From positions 1 through 9,081 of the forward strand of contig JAUIMD010000052.1 of NCBI GenBank assembly GCA_030433225.1: a stretch of 9,081 bases of DNA, read 5' to 3'. This document shows positions 1 through 6,504 of this stretch, one piece after another. This DNA is from Bacteroidia bacterium. GTDB lineage: Bacteria; Bacteroidota; Bacteroidia; Bacteroidales; UBA5342. The notes below the pieces were generated by a model. That model ran no database searches, was not told where the DNA came from, and was given only the letters and a program-made list of their open reading frames with translations. The position numbers and the translations under genes were made by a program. How positions within the stretch are numbered: the stretch's first letter is position 1; each line of letters begins with the position of its first letter.

Positions 1-588
1 TTCCTTGGTATACACCACCAGGTGTTCCTTGTTTTCGCCCAAATAGGCATGGTTTTTATCTGATTCTTTCATGCGGCTGTTGCCGCTCCATTTGTAGCCA
101 ATCCACATGGCCCAGTTGGGGTGTACAAAGGTGGCAAACATGCGCTGCATAAACCGGCTGTGAAACGCCGACCGTACGAATTGAAAAAGTTTATTGGGAT
201 CGCCCAGGCCATCGCCATGGGTCATGTAAAAGGTTTGCCCCTGTAAGGTAGTTTGGTAGGGGGCTTTGTGTAAAATTATCCCGGTTTCGGCAGGGAGGTA
301 GTCCCAAATCCAAATGTCGTGGTTGCCAATAAAAAAATGTACCGGGATGCCGGCATCGGTCAACTCGGCAATTTTACCCAGAGTGCGCGTAAAACCACGT
401 GGTACCACGCGTTTGTATTCCCACCAGAAATCAAAAATATCTCCTAAAAGGTATACTTCCGCTGCATCATTTTTAATGGAATCCAGCCAGCGAACAAAAC
501 GTTTTTCATGTTCGCGCGGGTTTTTAATGTAGGGTGCCCCGAGGTGCACATCAGAAGCGAAATAGATTTTTTTACCGGTGTGTGGCAT
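1..588 (-). CDS. lpxH: UDP-2,3-diacylglucosamine diphosphatase LpxH (3' end beyond window)
   Basis: This is a calcineurin-like metallophosphoesterase that hydrolyses UDP-2,3-diacylglucosamine to lipid X and UMP, the fourth step of lipid A synthesis, at the inner face of the cytoplasmic membrane. The visible 196 residues run without a stop to the window edge; the family is usually about 240-260 residues. Visible metal-binding motifs are D13-V-H15, G49-D50-I-F-D53, G88-N89-H90-D91 and T-H124-G-D126-G. These match the DxH, GDxxD, GNHD and GHGD blocks of LpxH. The last His-x-His pair expected near residue 200 falls outside the window. The segment GDPNKLFQFVRSAFHSRF after the H124 motif is LpxH-like and argues against a generic phosphoesterase. 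The ATG at 588 gives a family-like N-terminus (KKIYFASDVHLG), but I see no Shine-Dalgarno before it. The gene starts 16 nt after the DUF59 stop, so co-transcription with suf is likely. LpxH is my preferred call over other UDP-diacylglucosamine hydrolases on motif grounds. Confidence 0.9.
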   Translation of the reverse strand, partial: MPHTGKKIYFASDVHLGAPYIKNPREHEKRFVRWLDSIKNDAAEVYLLGDIFDFWWEYKRVVPRGFTRTLGKIAELTDAGIPVHFFIGNHDIWIWDYLPAETGIILHKAPYQTTLQGQTFYMTHGDGLGDPNKLFQFVRSAFHSRFMQRMFATFVHPNWAMWIGYKWSGNSRMKESDKNHAYLGENKEHLVVYTKE

Positions 589-604
589 GTTGAGAGTACA
601 AGAA

Positions 605-925
605 TTAGAGCATTCCCAGTTCCAGTTTCGCCTCTTCGCTCATCATGTCTTTATCCCAGGGTGGATCAAATACCAAATCCACATTTACCCCGGTAATACC
701 CTCCACTTCCTGTACCTTCTCGTTCACTTCTTCCAATATAAAATCGGCAGCCGGACAGGCAGGTGCGGTAAGGGTCATTACTACATCCACCAGACCGTCG
801 TCCTTTACATCAATTTCGTAAATCAGTCCCAGATCGTAAATATTTACCGGAATTTCAGGGTCGTATACATTGCGTAAGGCCTGAACTATATTGGTTTCCT
901 TTTGTAGTTTTTCTTCTAAATTCAT
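605..925 (-). CDS. DUF59 / MIP18-family Fe-S assembly protein (SufT-like)
   Basis: A 106-residue protein of the MIP18/DUF59 family. Bacterial members called SufT, and the eukaryotic CIAO2/AE7 proteins, help mature or deliver iron-sulfur clusters. Family hallmarks are all visible: Y-DPEIPVNIYDLGLIY at about residues 21-35, the MTLTAPACP block with the conserved Cys57, and the C-terminal FDPPWDKDMMSEEAKLELGM block at 86-105. The protein is essentially one domain, with no P-loop ATPase fused to it, unlike Mrp/ApbC proteins that carry DUF59 as an N-terminal extension. It is the sixth gene of the suf cluster, 3 nt after sufE. Its ATG at 925 is fixed by a GGAGG at 933-937 with a 7-nt spacer. Position and family make a role in Fe-S maturation very likely; the exact step is inferred. 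I leave the symbol blank because sufT is used unevenly for this group. Confidence 0.93.
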   Translation of the reverse strand: MNLEEKLQKETNIVQALRNVYDPEIPVNIYDLGLIYEIDVKDDGLVDVVMTLTAPACPAADFILEEVNEKVQEVEGITGVNVDLVFDPPWDKDMMSEEAKLELGML

Positions 926-928
926 GTT

Positions 929-1354
929 TTATCCTCCATATTTTGCATTAAATGCCATGCCATACAGCTTTATTTGTTTGATCATGGCCAGTAGCCCGTT
1001 TGACCGCGTGGGAGAAAGGTGCTGCGAAAGCCCTATTTTTTCGGCGAAATACAAGTCCGAATTCATGATTTCCTGCGGAGCCTTGTCGTTGTAAATTTTC
1101 ATGAGCAGCGCCACAATTCCTTTCACAATTATAGCATCGCTGTCGGCGTCAAAATGGACTATGCCATCTTTATAGCTGGCATCAATCCAAACACGGCTTT
1201 GGCATCCTTTTATCAGGTTTTGTTCGGTCTTAATGGAGTCGTCTACTACAGGTAGCCCGTTGCCTAAATCAATCAAATAGGCGTATTTATCCATCCAGTC
1301 GTCAAAAACCGAGAACTCTTCTATAATGTCGTCCTGTATTTCGTTAATCGTCAT
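929..1354 (-). CDS. sufE: Cysteine desulfuration protein SufE
   Basis: A 141-residue SufE, the sulfur-acceptor partner of SufS. It takes the persulfide from the SufS active-site cysteine and passes it to SufB of the SufBCD scaffold in the cytoplasm. The acceptor is Cys51 in LIKGCQSRVW, the same residue number as in E. coli SufE (138 aa, so normal length). Other family blocks are WMDKYAYLIDLG (20-31), FDADSDAIIVKGIVALL (about 68-84) and the C-terminal GLxxHLSPTRSNGL (108-121). It is encoded 40 nt after the sufS stop, as expected for a SufS partner. The ATG at 1354 is preceded by an A-rich stretch (ACAAATAA) and not a Shine-Dalgarno, which is common in Bacteroidota. SufU is the alternative SufS partner in some bacteria, but the fold signature here is SufE. 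Confidence 0.96.
   Translation of the reverse strand: MTINEIQDDIIEEFSVFDDWMDKYAYLIDLGNGLPVVDDSIKTEQNLIKGCQSRVWIDASYKDGIVHFDADSDAIIVKGIVALLMKIYNDKAPQEIMNSDLYFAEKIGLSQHLSPTRSNGLLAMIKQIKLYGMAFNAKYGG
933..937 (-). promoter_or_regulatory. Shine-Dalgarno of the DUF59 gene, inside the sufE stop region
   Basis: The minus strand reads GGAGG-ATAAAAC-ATG, a full GGAGG core with a 7-nt spacer to the ATG at 925. The core is made from the two final glycine codons of sufE (GGA GGA TAA). Translation of DUF59 is therefore probably coupled to termination on sufE. Confidence 0.8.
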
Positions 1355-1394
1355 TTATTTGTGTTTTGTAGCTGTGGGTGTGTTGGTTACAATT

Positions 1395-2615
1395 TTATGC
1401 AAACATAACAACAATTCTTTTAAGCGCCTTTATGAGCGAATCAACTTCTGCTTTGGTATTGTAAAAGGCAAACGAGGCCCGCATGGTGCCGGGTATCCCG
1501 AACCGATCCATTACCGGCTGAGCGCAATGGTGGCCGGTACGTATGGCAATGCCCATTTGGTCAAGTAAGGTCCCTAAGTCAAAGGGGTGGATGTCGTGAA
1601 TTAGAAAAGAAAGCACCCCACTTTTATGCATGCTTTCTCCGAATATTCTCACACCATCCAATGTTTTGAGCTGTTCAGTGGCATAGGCCAGCAGTTCATC
1701 TTCGTGCTGCTTTATCGCATCCAACCCAATGTGCTGCATGTACCTGATGGCTTCTGCTAACGCAACAGAGGCCACATAATCGGGAGTTCCGGCCTCAAAT
1801 TTAAAGGGGAGGGCATTGTAAGTGGTTTTTTCGAAGGTGACGGTCTCAATCATTTCGCCTCCGCCCTGGTAAGGTGGAAGGGCATTGAGCAGGTCCTCCT
1901 TCCCATAAAGTACCCCAATGCCGGTGGGGCCATACATTTTATGCCCGCTAAACACCAGAAAATCGCAATCCAACTCCTGAACATTTACCTTAAAGTGTGG
2001 AACCGATTGGGCAGCATCCACCAACACCGGAATGTTTTGTGCGTGTGCCAGCTGAATGATTTCTTTTATGGGGTTTACAATGCCGGTGGAATTGGCCACA
2101 TGTGCAATGGAGACCAGCTTTGTTTTTGCCGACAGCAGGACTTTGTAAGCTTCCATGTCGAGTTCCCCATTATCAAAGAACGGAATTACTTTCAGCTTCA
2201 GGTTTTTACGCTCCGCCATAAGCTGCCAGGGCACAATGTTGCTGTGATGTTCCATGCCCGATATAAGGATTTCGTCTCCTTCGGTACAAAACTTTTCGCA
2301 AAAGGTAGCGGCCACCAGGTTGATGCTTTCGGTGGTGCCACGGGTAAAAACTATTTCGTGATCGTGTGCTGCGCCAATAAACTGCTGCACTGTTTTGCGT
2401 GCATTTTCGTGCGCCTCGGTAGCTACCTGGCTCAAATGGTGCACACCACGGTGTATGTTGCTGTTGTATTTGTAGTATGCTTCGGTGAGTTTTTCCACCA
2501 CCTGCCGGGGCTTTTGAGTGGTGGCGGCATTGTCGAAATATACCAGTGGCTTTCCGTGCACCGTTTCTGCAAGAATAGGAAAATCAGCCCTTATTTGATC
2601 CACATTTTGAAGCAT
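1395..2615 (-). CDS. sufS: Group II cysteine desulfurase SufS
   Basis: A 406-residue PLP-dependent cysteine desulfurase/selenocysteine lyase. It converts L-cysteine to L-alanine and leaves a persulfide on its own cysteine, the sulfur source for the SUF pathway. Length and numbering match E. coli SufS: the PLP lysine is Lys226 in SGHKMYGPTG and the catalytic Cys364 lies in RTGHHCAQPVM. Other visible motifs are YFDNAATTQKP (26-36), TRGTTESINLVA (91-102), EHHSN with the PLP-stacking His (122-126) and LVDAAQS (198-204). The RTGHHCAQP motif, with only a short loop before the Cys, marks group II (SufS/CsdA) and not the NifS/IscS type. Placement between sufD and sufE favours SufS over CsdA. The ATG at 2615 gives the usual N-terminus (IRADFPIL). 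It follows sufD by 70 nt, the longest gap in the operon, and that gap carries a hairpin. Confidence 0.97.
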   Translation of the reverse strand: MLQNVDQIRADFPILAETVHGKPLVYFDNAATTQKPRQVVEKLTEAYYKYNSNIHRGVHHLSQVATEAHENARKTVQQFIGAAHDHEIVFTRGTTESINLVAATFCEKFCTEGDEILISGMEHHSNIVPWQLMAERKNLKLKVIPFFDNGELDMEAYKVLLSAKTKLVSIAHVANSTGIVNPIKEIIQLAHAQNIPVLVDAAQSVPHFKVNVQELDCDFLVFSGHKMYGPTGIGVLYGKEDLLNALPPYQGGGEMIETVTFEKTTYNALPFKFEAGTPDYVASVALAEAIRYMQHIGLDAIKQHEDELLAYATEQLKTLDGVRIFGESMHKSGVLSFLIHDIHPFDLGTLLDQMGIAIRTGHHCAQPVMDRFGIPGTMRASFAFYNTKAEVDSLIKALKRIVVMFA

Positions 2616-2631
2616 AGGATTGGAATATATA

Positions 2632-2664
2632 AACCAAATCCCGACAGGTAAGCCGGGATAGGTT
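2632..2664 (-). repeat. Stem-loop in the sufD-sufS gap
   Basis: An inverted repeat lies between the sufD stop and the sufS start. ATCCCG (2638-2643) pairs with CGGGAT (2654-2659) around a 10-nt loop, extended by AACC (2632-2635) with GGTT (2661-2664) across a small asymmetric internal loop. It begins about 21 nt after the sufD stop and ends 16 nt before the sufS ATG. No run of T follows on the minus strand, so it is not a standard Rho-independent terminator. An RNA-processing, mRNA-stability or sufS-tuning hairpin is possible. The pairing is seen in the sequence; the role is inferred. Confidence 0.55.
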
Positions 2665-2685
2665 ATTTATACAATTATGATCGTT

Positions 2686-4044
2686 TTAGTTACAAATGGC
2701 GCACCCGGCACATTTGGATAGCTCACCGCGGAACCGTTTTTCAACCAGCTCTTTAATGCGCTCGCGTAACGACTCCAGACGAATGTTTTCCAGCACATCG
2801 TCACAGAAGGCGAACATGAGCAGTATGCGTGCCTCACTTTCGCTAATGCCGCGTGCTCTTAAGTAAAACAACGCATCTTCATCAATCTGACCGGTTGTGG
2901 CGCCGTGGCTACATTTTACATCGTCGTTGTAAATTTCGAGCTGTGGCTTGGTATACATTTTGGCGTCGTTGGTCATCAAAATGTTGCGGTTGGTTTGATA
3001 CGCCATGGTTTTTGTGGCACCTTCGCGCACGAGTATTCTTCCGCGGAATGCCCCCACCGAATTATCGTCCAGCACATATTTAAACAATTCAGTACTGGTG
3101 CAGTTTTTAACCGCATGGTCAATAAATGAGAAGTTATCGATGTGTTGATCTTTATCGGTCAGCGCCATGCCGTACAAATGCGCCTCGGCATGTTCACCAG
3201 ACAATTTCACATAGGAATTGTTACGGGTAACGCCATTGTGCAGGGTAATGATATTGCCTAACACATTGCTTTTCGCTTCCTGATCGATAAAAGTGGATAT
3301 AATTTGTTTTACCCGGTTGTGCTGGTTCTCAATTAAGTAATAATCAAATACGGCACTTTCGGCGGCAAATATTTCACGTACGTGATTGGAAACGTAATGG
3401 TTATGCGTTTCGGTATGGTCGCACACCAACACTTTGGCCTGTGCATTTTCTTCTATTATAAACAACCCGCGTTGGTTGGACATCAACTCATCCTGCGAAT
3501 TCAGGATATTAATGATTTGAATGGGTTGCTCTACCACCACATTTTTGGGGACATAGATAAACAAGCCATCCTGTGCCAGCAATGTGTTCAGGTGAACAGT
3601 TCCATCTTCCGATTCCTTTGCCTGTTGGTTGTAATACTTTTCAAACAGCTCGGGATGGTTTTTCGAAGCTTCTGCAAGACTTTCGATTATCACCCCTTCG
3701 GGCAAGCCCTGTTTTAATAAGTTTTTTTCGTAAAACCAGCCGTTTACCGTAAAAACCAGGTGCGAATTTAAGTTTGGTACATCGCACTTAAATACCTGGT
3801 ATAAATCGGTTTTTTCAGGCGTTCTTTTAAAATCGATGTGGTAATCGTGATTAAAAAAAGGTTGCATATCCGTATACAGGAAATCCTCCAAAGCTTTGGT
3901 TGGAATTCCGAGGGCCTCAAATTTTTCACGTGCGGCTTCCCGGTGGCTGTTCATCGTAGCTCCGCACGAAGCATTGATCAGTTCCGCGTTATCGTTGTAA
4001 CGGGAAAGGTATGCTTGTTCCAATGTTTGTGTTATCGTATCCAA
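2686..4044 (-). CDS. sufD: Fe-S cluster assembly protein SufD (TTG start)
   Basis: SufD, 452 residues, is the partner of SufB in the cytoplasmic SufBC2D scaffold, where the pair forms the beta-helix interface on which the nascent cluster is built; it is also linked to iron entry. The C-terminal core block is DVKCSHGATTGQIDEDALFYLRARG, with Cys378 and His380; the histidine matches the one shown to matter in E. coli SufD. The N-terminal part (residues 1-80) is the variable helical region, and the beta-helix core spans about 150-400. The tail reads KCAGCAICN, a CxxCxxC triple (Cys445, 448, 451) absent from E. coli SufD. No ATG lies at the 5' end: the first in-frame ATG is codon 31, which would cut off helical residues that resemble other SufD N-termini. 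The TTG at 4044 has a GGAGG at 7 nt, 2 nt after the sufC stop, so I use it. Upstream the frame closes at 4066-4068 with no other start. Confidence 0.96.
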   Translation of the reverse strand: MDTITQTLEQAYLSRYNDNAELINASCGATMNSHREAAREKFEALGIPTKALEDFLYTDMQPFFNHDYHIDFKRTPEKTDLYQVFKCDVPNLNSHLVFTVNGWFYEKNLLKQGLPEGVIIESLAEASKNHPELFEKYYNQQAKESEDGTVHLNTLLAQDGLFIYVPKNVVVEQPIQIINILNSQDELMSNQRGLFIIEENAQAKVLVCDHTETHNHYVSNHVREIFAAESAVFDYYLIENQHNRVKQIISTFIDQEAKSNVLGNIITLHNGVTRNNSYVKLSGEHAEAHLYGMALTDKDQHIDNFSFIDHAVKNCTSTELFKYVLDDNSVGAFRGRILVREGATKTMAYQTNRNILMTNDAKMYTKPQLEIYNDDVKCSHGATTGQIDEDALFYLRARGISESEARILLMFAFCDDVLENIRLESLRERIKELVEKRFRGELSKCAGCAICN

Positions 4045-4046
4045 AT

Positions 4047-4799
4047 TTACGCCTCCACTTCTTTTTTAATCCAGTCGTAACCTTTTGCTTCCAGCTCCAT
4101 GGCCAGTTCTTTTCCTCCCGTACGTACAATTTTTCCTTTATACAAAATGTGTACATAATCAGGCACAATATAGTCGAGCAAGCGCTGGTAGTGGGTAATT
4201 ACAATGGTGGCGTTTTCAGGAGATTTTAACTTGTTCACTCCATTGGCCACAATGCGTAAGGCATCAATGTCCAGGCCTGAATCGGTTTCATCCAGAATGG
4301 ATAATTTTGGCTCCAGCATTGCCATTTGGAAAATCTCGTTTTTCTTTTTCTCACCACCAGAGAATCCTTCGTTAACTGAGCGGTTCGCCAGGCGGGAGTC
4401 CAGTTCTACCAGCTCTTTCTTTTCGCGCATTAAGCGTAAAAAGTCCGATGCAGAAAGGGCTTCTTTGCCTTGGTGTTTGCGGTGTTCGTTAACGGCAGTA
4501 CGCATAAAGTTTACCATGCTTACGCCGGGAATTTCTACCGGATACTGAAAGCTTAAAAACAGCCCTTCTCTTGAACGCTCTTCGGGGGCCATGTCTTCCA
4601 TGTCCTGTCCGTTAAAAACGATTTCGCCATGCGTTACCTCAAAAGCCTCGCTACCTGCCAAAACTGAGGCAAGGGTACTTTTACCGCTTCCGTTAGGTCC
4701 CATAATGGCGTGTATTTCCCCTGGTTTTACCTCCAGGTTGATGCCTTTTAATATTTCTTTGCCATCAATATTGGCATGTAGATCCTTAATTTTTAACAT
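4047..4799 (-). CDS. sufC: Fe-S cluster assembly ATPase SufC
   Basis: SufC, 250 residues, is the ABC-type ATPase of the soluble SufBC2D complex; ATP-driven dimerisation opens the SufB-SufD interface for cluster assembly. It has no membrane partner despite the ABC fold. Motifs are complete: Walker A GPNGSGKST (34-42), Q-loop Gln85 in LSFQYP, signature FSGGEKKKNEI (146-156), Walker B LSILDETDSGLD with Asp170/Glu171, and the H-loop His203 in THYQRLLDY. The ETDSGLDIDAL stretch and the GGEKK(K/R)NE form of the signature separate SufC from transporter ATPases. Length is normal (E. coli SufC 248). The gene follows sufB after a 68-nt gap containing a short palindrome, and its TAA is 2 nt before the sufD TTG. 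The ATG at 4799 has no good Shine-Dalgarno; the upstream region is A-rich (ATTAAAACAT). Confidence 0.98.
   Translation of the reverse strand: MLKIKDLHANIDGKEILKGINLEVKPGEIHAIMGPNGSGKSTLASVLAGSEAFEVTHGEIVFNGQDMEDMAPEERSREGLFLSFQYPVEIPGVSMVNFMRTAVNEHRKHQGKEALSASDFLRLMREKKELVELDSRLANRSVNEGFSGGEKKKNEIFQMAMLEPKLSILDETDSGLDIDALRIVANGVNKLKSPENATIVITHYQRLLDYIVPDYVHILYKGKIVRTGGKELAMELEAKGYDWIKKEVEA
4052..4056 (-). promoter_or_regulatory. Shine-Dalgarno that sets the TTG start of sufD
   Basis: The minus strand reads GGAGG-CGTAAAT-TTG: a full GGAGG core, 7-nt spacer, then TTG at 4044. The core lies in the last codons of sufC (GTG GAG GCG TAA). It decides the sufD start in favour of TTG over the ATG at codon 31 and points to coupled sufC-sufD translation. 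Confidence 0.8.
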
Positions 4800-4815
4800 A
4801 TGTTTTAATCGAATC

Positions 4816-4832
4816 GGAGTATGTCATGCTCC
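4816..4832 (-). repeat. 17-bp quasi-palindrome in the sufB-sufC gap
   Basis: GGAGTATGTCATGCTCC reads nearly the same on both strands, with one mismatched pair and a 1-nt centre. It lies 17 nt upstream of the sufC ATG. In the mRNA a hairpin with GGAG paired to CTCC is possible, needing a few central bases unpaired. It could be a weak operator, an RNA stability element or chance. No T-run follows, so it is not a terminator. Confidence 0.4.
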
Positions 4833-4867
4833 TTGTTAATATACTTGTTTTTCTCTCTTACTATTTT

Positions 4868-6316
4868 TTATCCCACGCTACCTTCAAGGGTAATGGCCAG
4901 CAGTTTTTGGGCTTCTACCGCAAATTCCATGGGCAACTTGTTGAGTACTTCTTTGGCGTACCCATTTACAATTAAGCCAATGGCTGCCTCGGTATCCAAT
5001 CCTCGCTGGTTGCAGTAGAAAATCTGATCTTCACTAATTTTAGAAGTGGTCGCCTCGTGCTCCACAACGGCTGAGTTGTTTTTTACATCGATGTAGGGGA
5101 AGGTGTGTGCGCCACACGTATCACCCAATAACAGTGAATCACACTGGCTGAAGTTACGGGCATTTTCGGCACGTTTTCCAACGCGCACCAATCCGCGGTA
5201 GCTGTTGTGACTTTTCCCGGCCGAAATACCTTTGGATATGATGGTACTTTTGGTGTTTTTCCCCAGGTGAATCATTTTTGTGCCGGTATCGGCCTGCTGA
5301 TAGTTGTTGGTTACGGCTACCGAGTAAAATTCCGAAATGGAATTGTCCCCTTTTAAAATGGTACTGGGGTATTTCCAGGTAATGGCCGAACCGGTTTCCA
5401 CCTGTGTCCACGAAATTTTTGAGCCCTCACCCTTGCAGAATCCACGTTTGGTTACAAAGTTGTAAATTCCCCCTTCTCCTTTTTTATTTCCGGGATACCA
5501 GTTTTGTACGGTGGAATATTTAATCTCTGCATTGTCCATTGCTATCAGTTCCACAATGGCAGCATGCAATTGGTTTTCGTCGCGCATGGGGGCGGTACAC
5601 CCTTCCAGGTAACTCACGTAACTGTCGTCATCGGCAATTACTAAAGTACGCTCAAACTGCCCGGTGTTCATGGCGTTTATACGGAAATAAGTACTAAGTT
5701 CCATGGGGCAGCGTACGCCTTTGGGGATGTACACAAACGATCCATCACTAAAAACAGCAGAATTTAAGGCTGCAAAATAATTATCGTTTGTAGGTACTAC
5801 GGAGCCCAGGTATTTTTTTACCAGGTCAGGATGTTCCTGCACGGCCTCGCTGAACGAACAAAAGATAACGCCCATTTCTGCCAGGGTTTCTTTATATGTA
5901 GTTTTAACAGAAACACTATCCAGTACGGCGTCTACCGCCACACCGGCCAACTGCTTTTGCTCCTGCAACGGAATGCCCAGTTTTTCGAAAGTTTCCAATA
6001 ATTCAGGATCCACCTCATCCAGACTTTCGTATTGCGCTTTGCGCTTTGGAGCCGAATAATAAATAATATCCTGGTAATCGATTTTAGGCAGTTTCAGGTG
6101 TGCCCACTCCGGAGTTTTCATGTTTACCCATTTTCGGTAAGCATCTAATCGGTACTCCAACAACCATTCCGGCTCATTTTTTTTAGCCGAAATAATGCGA
6201 ACGATATCTTCATTCAGACCTTTCCCAATGTCTTCAGCCTCAATTTCTGAGGTGAAACCGAATTCGTATTCTTTTTCGGTGATATCGTTTAATAATTTAT
6301 CTTGTTCTGATGCCAT
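4868..6316 (-). CDS. sufB: Fe-S cluster assembly scaffold SufB
   Basis: SufB, 482 residues (E. coli 495), is the core scaffold of SufBC2D. It receives persulfide sulfur from SufE and, with SufD, holds the nascent [Fe-S] cluster. Visible family blocks are YIPKGVRCPMELSTYFRIN (196-214), SYLEGCTAPMRDENQLHAA (235-253), KYSTVQNWYPG (266-276), WTQVETGSAITWKYPS (303-318), QQADTGTKMIHLGKNTKSTIISKGISAGKS (340-369), NFSQCDSLLLGDTCGAHTFPY (388-408) and VEHEATTSKISEDQIFYC (418-435). Cys240 and Cys392 correspond by my alignment to E. coli Cys254 (sulfur acceptor) and Cys405, and Glu421 to Glu434. It has no intein and no frameshift. It is the first gene of the operon; the upstream 300 nt are non-coding. 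The ATG at 6316 gives a family-like N-terminus; no strong Shine-Dalgarno is visible. Confidence 0.98.
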   Translation of the reverse strand: MASEQDKLLNDITEKEYEFGFTSEIEAEDIGKGLNEDIVRIISAKKNEPEWLLEYRLDAYRKWVNMKTPEWAHLKLPKIDYQDIIYYSAPKRKAQYESLDEVDPELLETFEKLGIPLQEQKQLAGVAVDAVLDSVSVKTTYKETLAEMGVIFCSFSEAVQEHPDLVKKYLGSVVPTNDNYFAALNSAVFSDGSFVYIPKGVRCPMELSTYFRINAMNTGQFERTLVIADDDSYVSYLEGCTAPMRDENQLHAAIVELIAMDNAEIKYSTVQNWYPGNKKGEGGIYNFVTKRGFCKGEGSKISWTQVETGSAITWKYPSTILKGDNSISEFYSVAVTNNYQQADTGTKMIHLGKNTKSTIISKGISAGKSHNSYRGLVRVGKRAENARNFSQCDSLLLGDTCGAHTFPYIDVKNNSAVVEHEATTSKISEDQIFYCNQRGLDTEAAIGLIVNGYAKEVLNKLPMEFAVEAQKLLAITLEGSVG

Positions 6317-6354
6317 AGCTCTCGCGTTGAATTTTAGTCTAACACTTTGGATCG

Positions 6355-6362
6355 CAAAGGTA
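6355..6362 (-). promoter_or_regulatory. Candidate -7 element of the suf promoter (Bacteroidetes type)
   Basis: The minus strand reads TACCTTTG, an exact match to the TAnnTTTG -7 consensus known for the Bacteroidetes primary sigma factor. It would start RNA near 6348-6350, leaving a leader of about 30 nt before the sufB ATG. The -33 TTTG box is poor: ATGG lies 18 nt upstream of the element. The same bases overlap an inverted repeat, CTTTG-gatcg-CAAAG (6345-6359), that could be chance or a regulator site. Confidence 0.5.
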
Positions 6363-6504
6363 GAAAACCTTTCTTTAAATCCATTCTTAATAATTTCCCT
6401 CTAATACTTCTTAACGAATAACTACAATTAAAAGTTATTGTTTGAGTACTAACAGTTTGTAAATACTTTTGTTTGGACTTTAACATCCGTTATACAAAGT
6501 GCTA

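Larger units (their letters stand above)
605..6350 (-). other. Predicted suf transcription unit (sufB-C-D-S-E-DUF59, probably reading on into lpxH)
   Basis: Six consecutive minus-strand genes of one pathway are separated by 68, 2, 70, 40 and 3 nt, and lpxH follows after 16 nt. I find no strong terminator inside the run. A candidate promoter lies just upstream of sufB and a strong terminator isolates the unit from the upstream T9SS gene. sufA, sufU, sufR and iscR are absent from the window. Operon extent is inferred from spacing and strand. Confidence 0.8.

Noticed and set aside
1941..2651. A 236-codon plus-strand ORF antisense to sufS
   Set aside because: It lies fully opposite a clearly conserved sufS. 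Its translation looks like low-complexity reverse-frame sequence, with no recognisable motif and no start context. It is a shadow of sufS codon use.
3382..3717. A 111-codon plus-strand ORF antisense to sufD, and a 114-codon one opposite sufC (4204-4548)
   Set aside because: Both are inside strongly conserved genes on the other strand and show no family features.
4815..4830. A possible tiny leader peptide before sufC (ATG after AAGGAG on the minus strand)
   Set aside because: The AAGGAG is only 1 nt from the ATG, too close for initiation. The 13-codon frame runs into sufC and encodes nothing notable.
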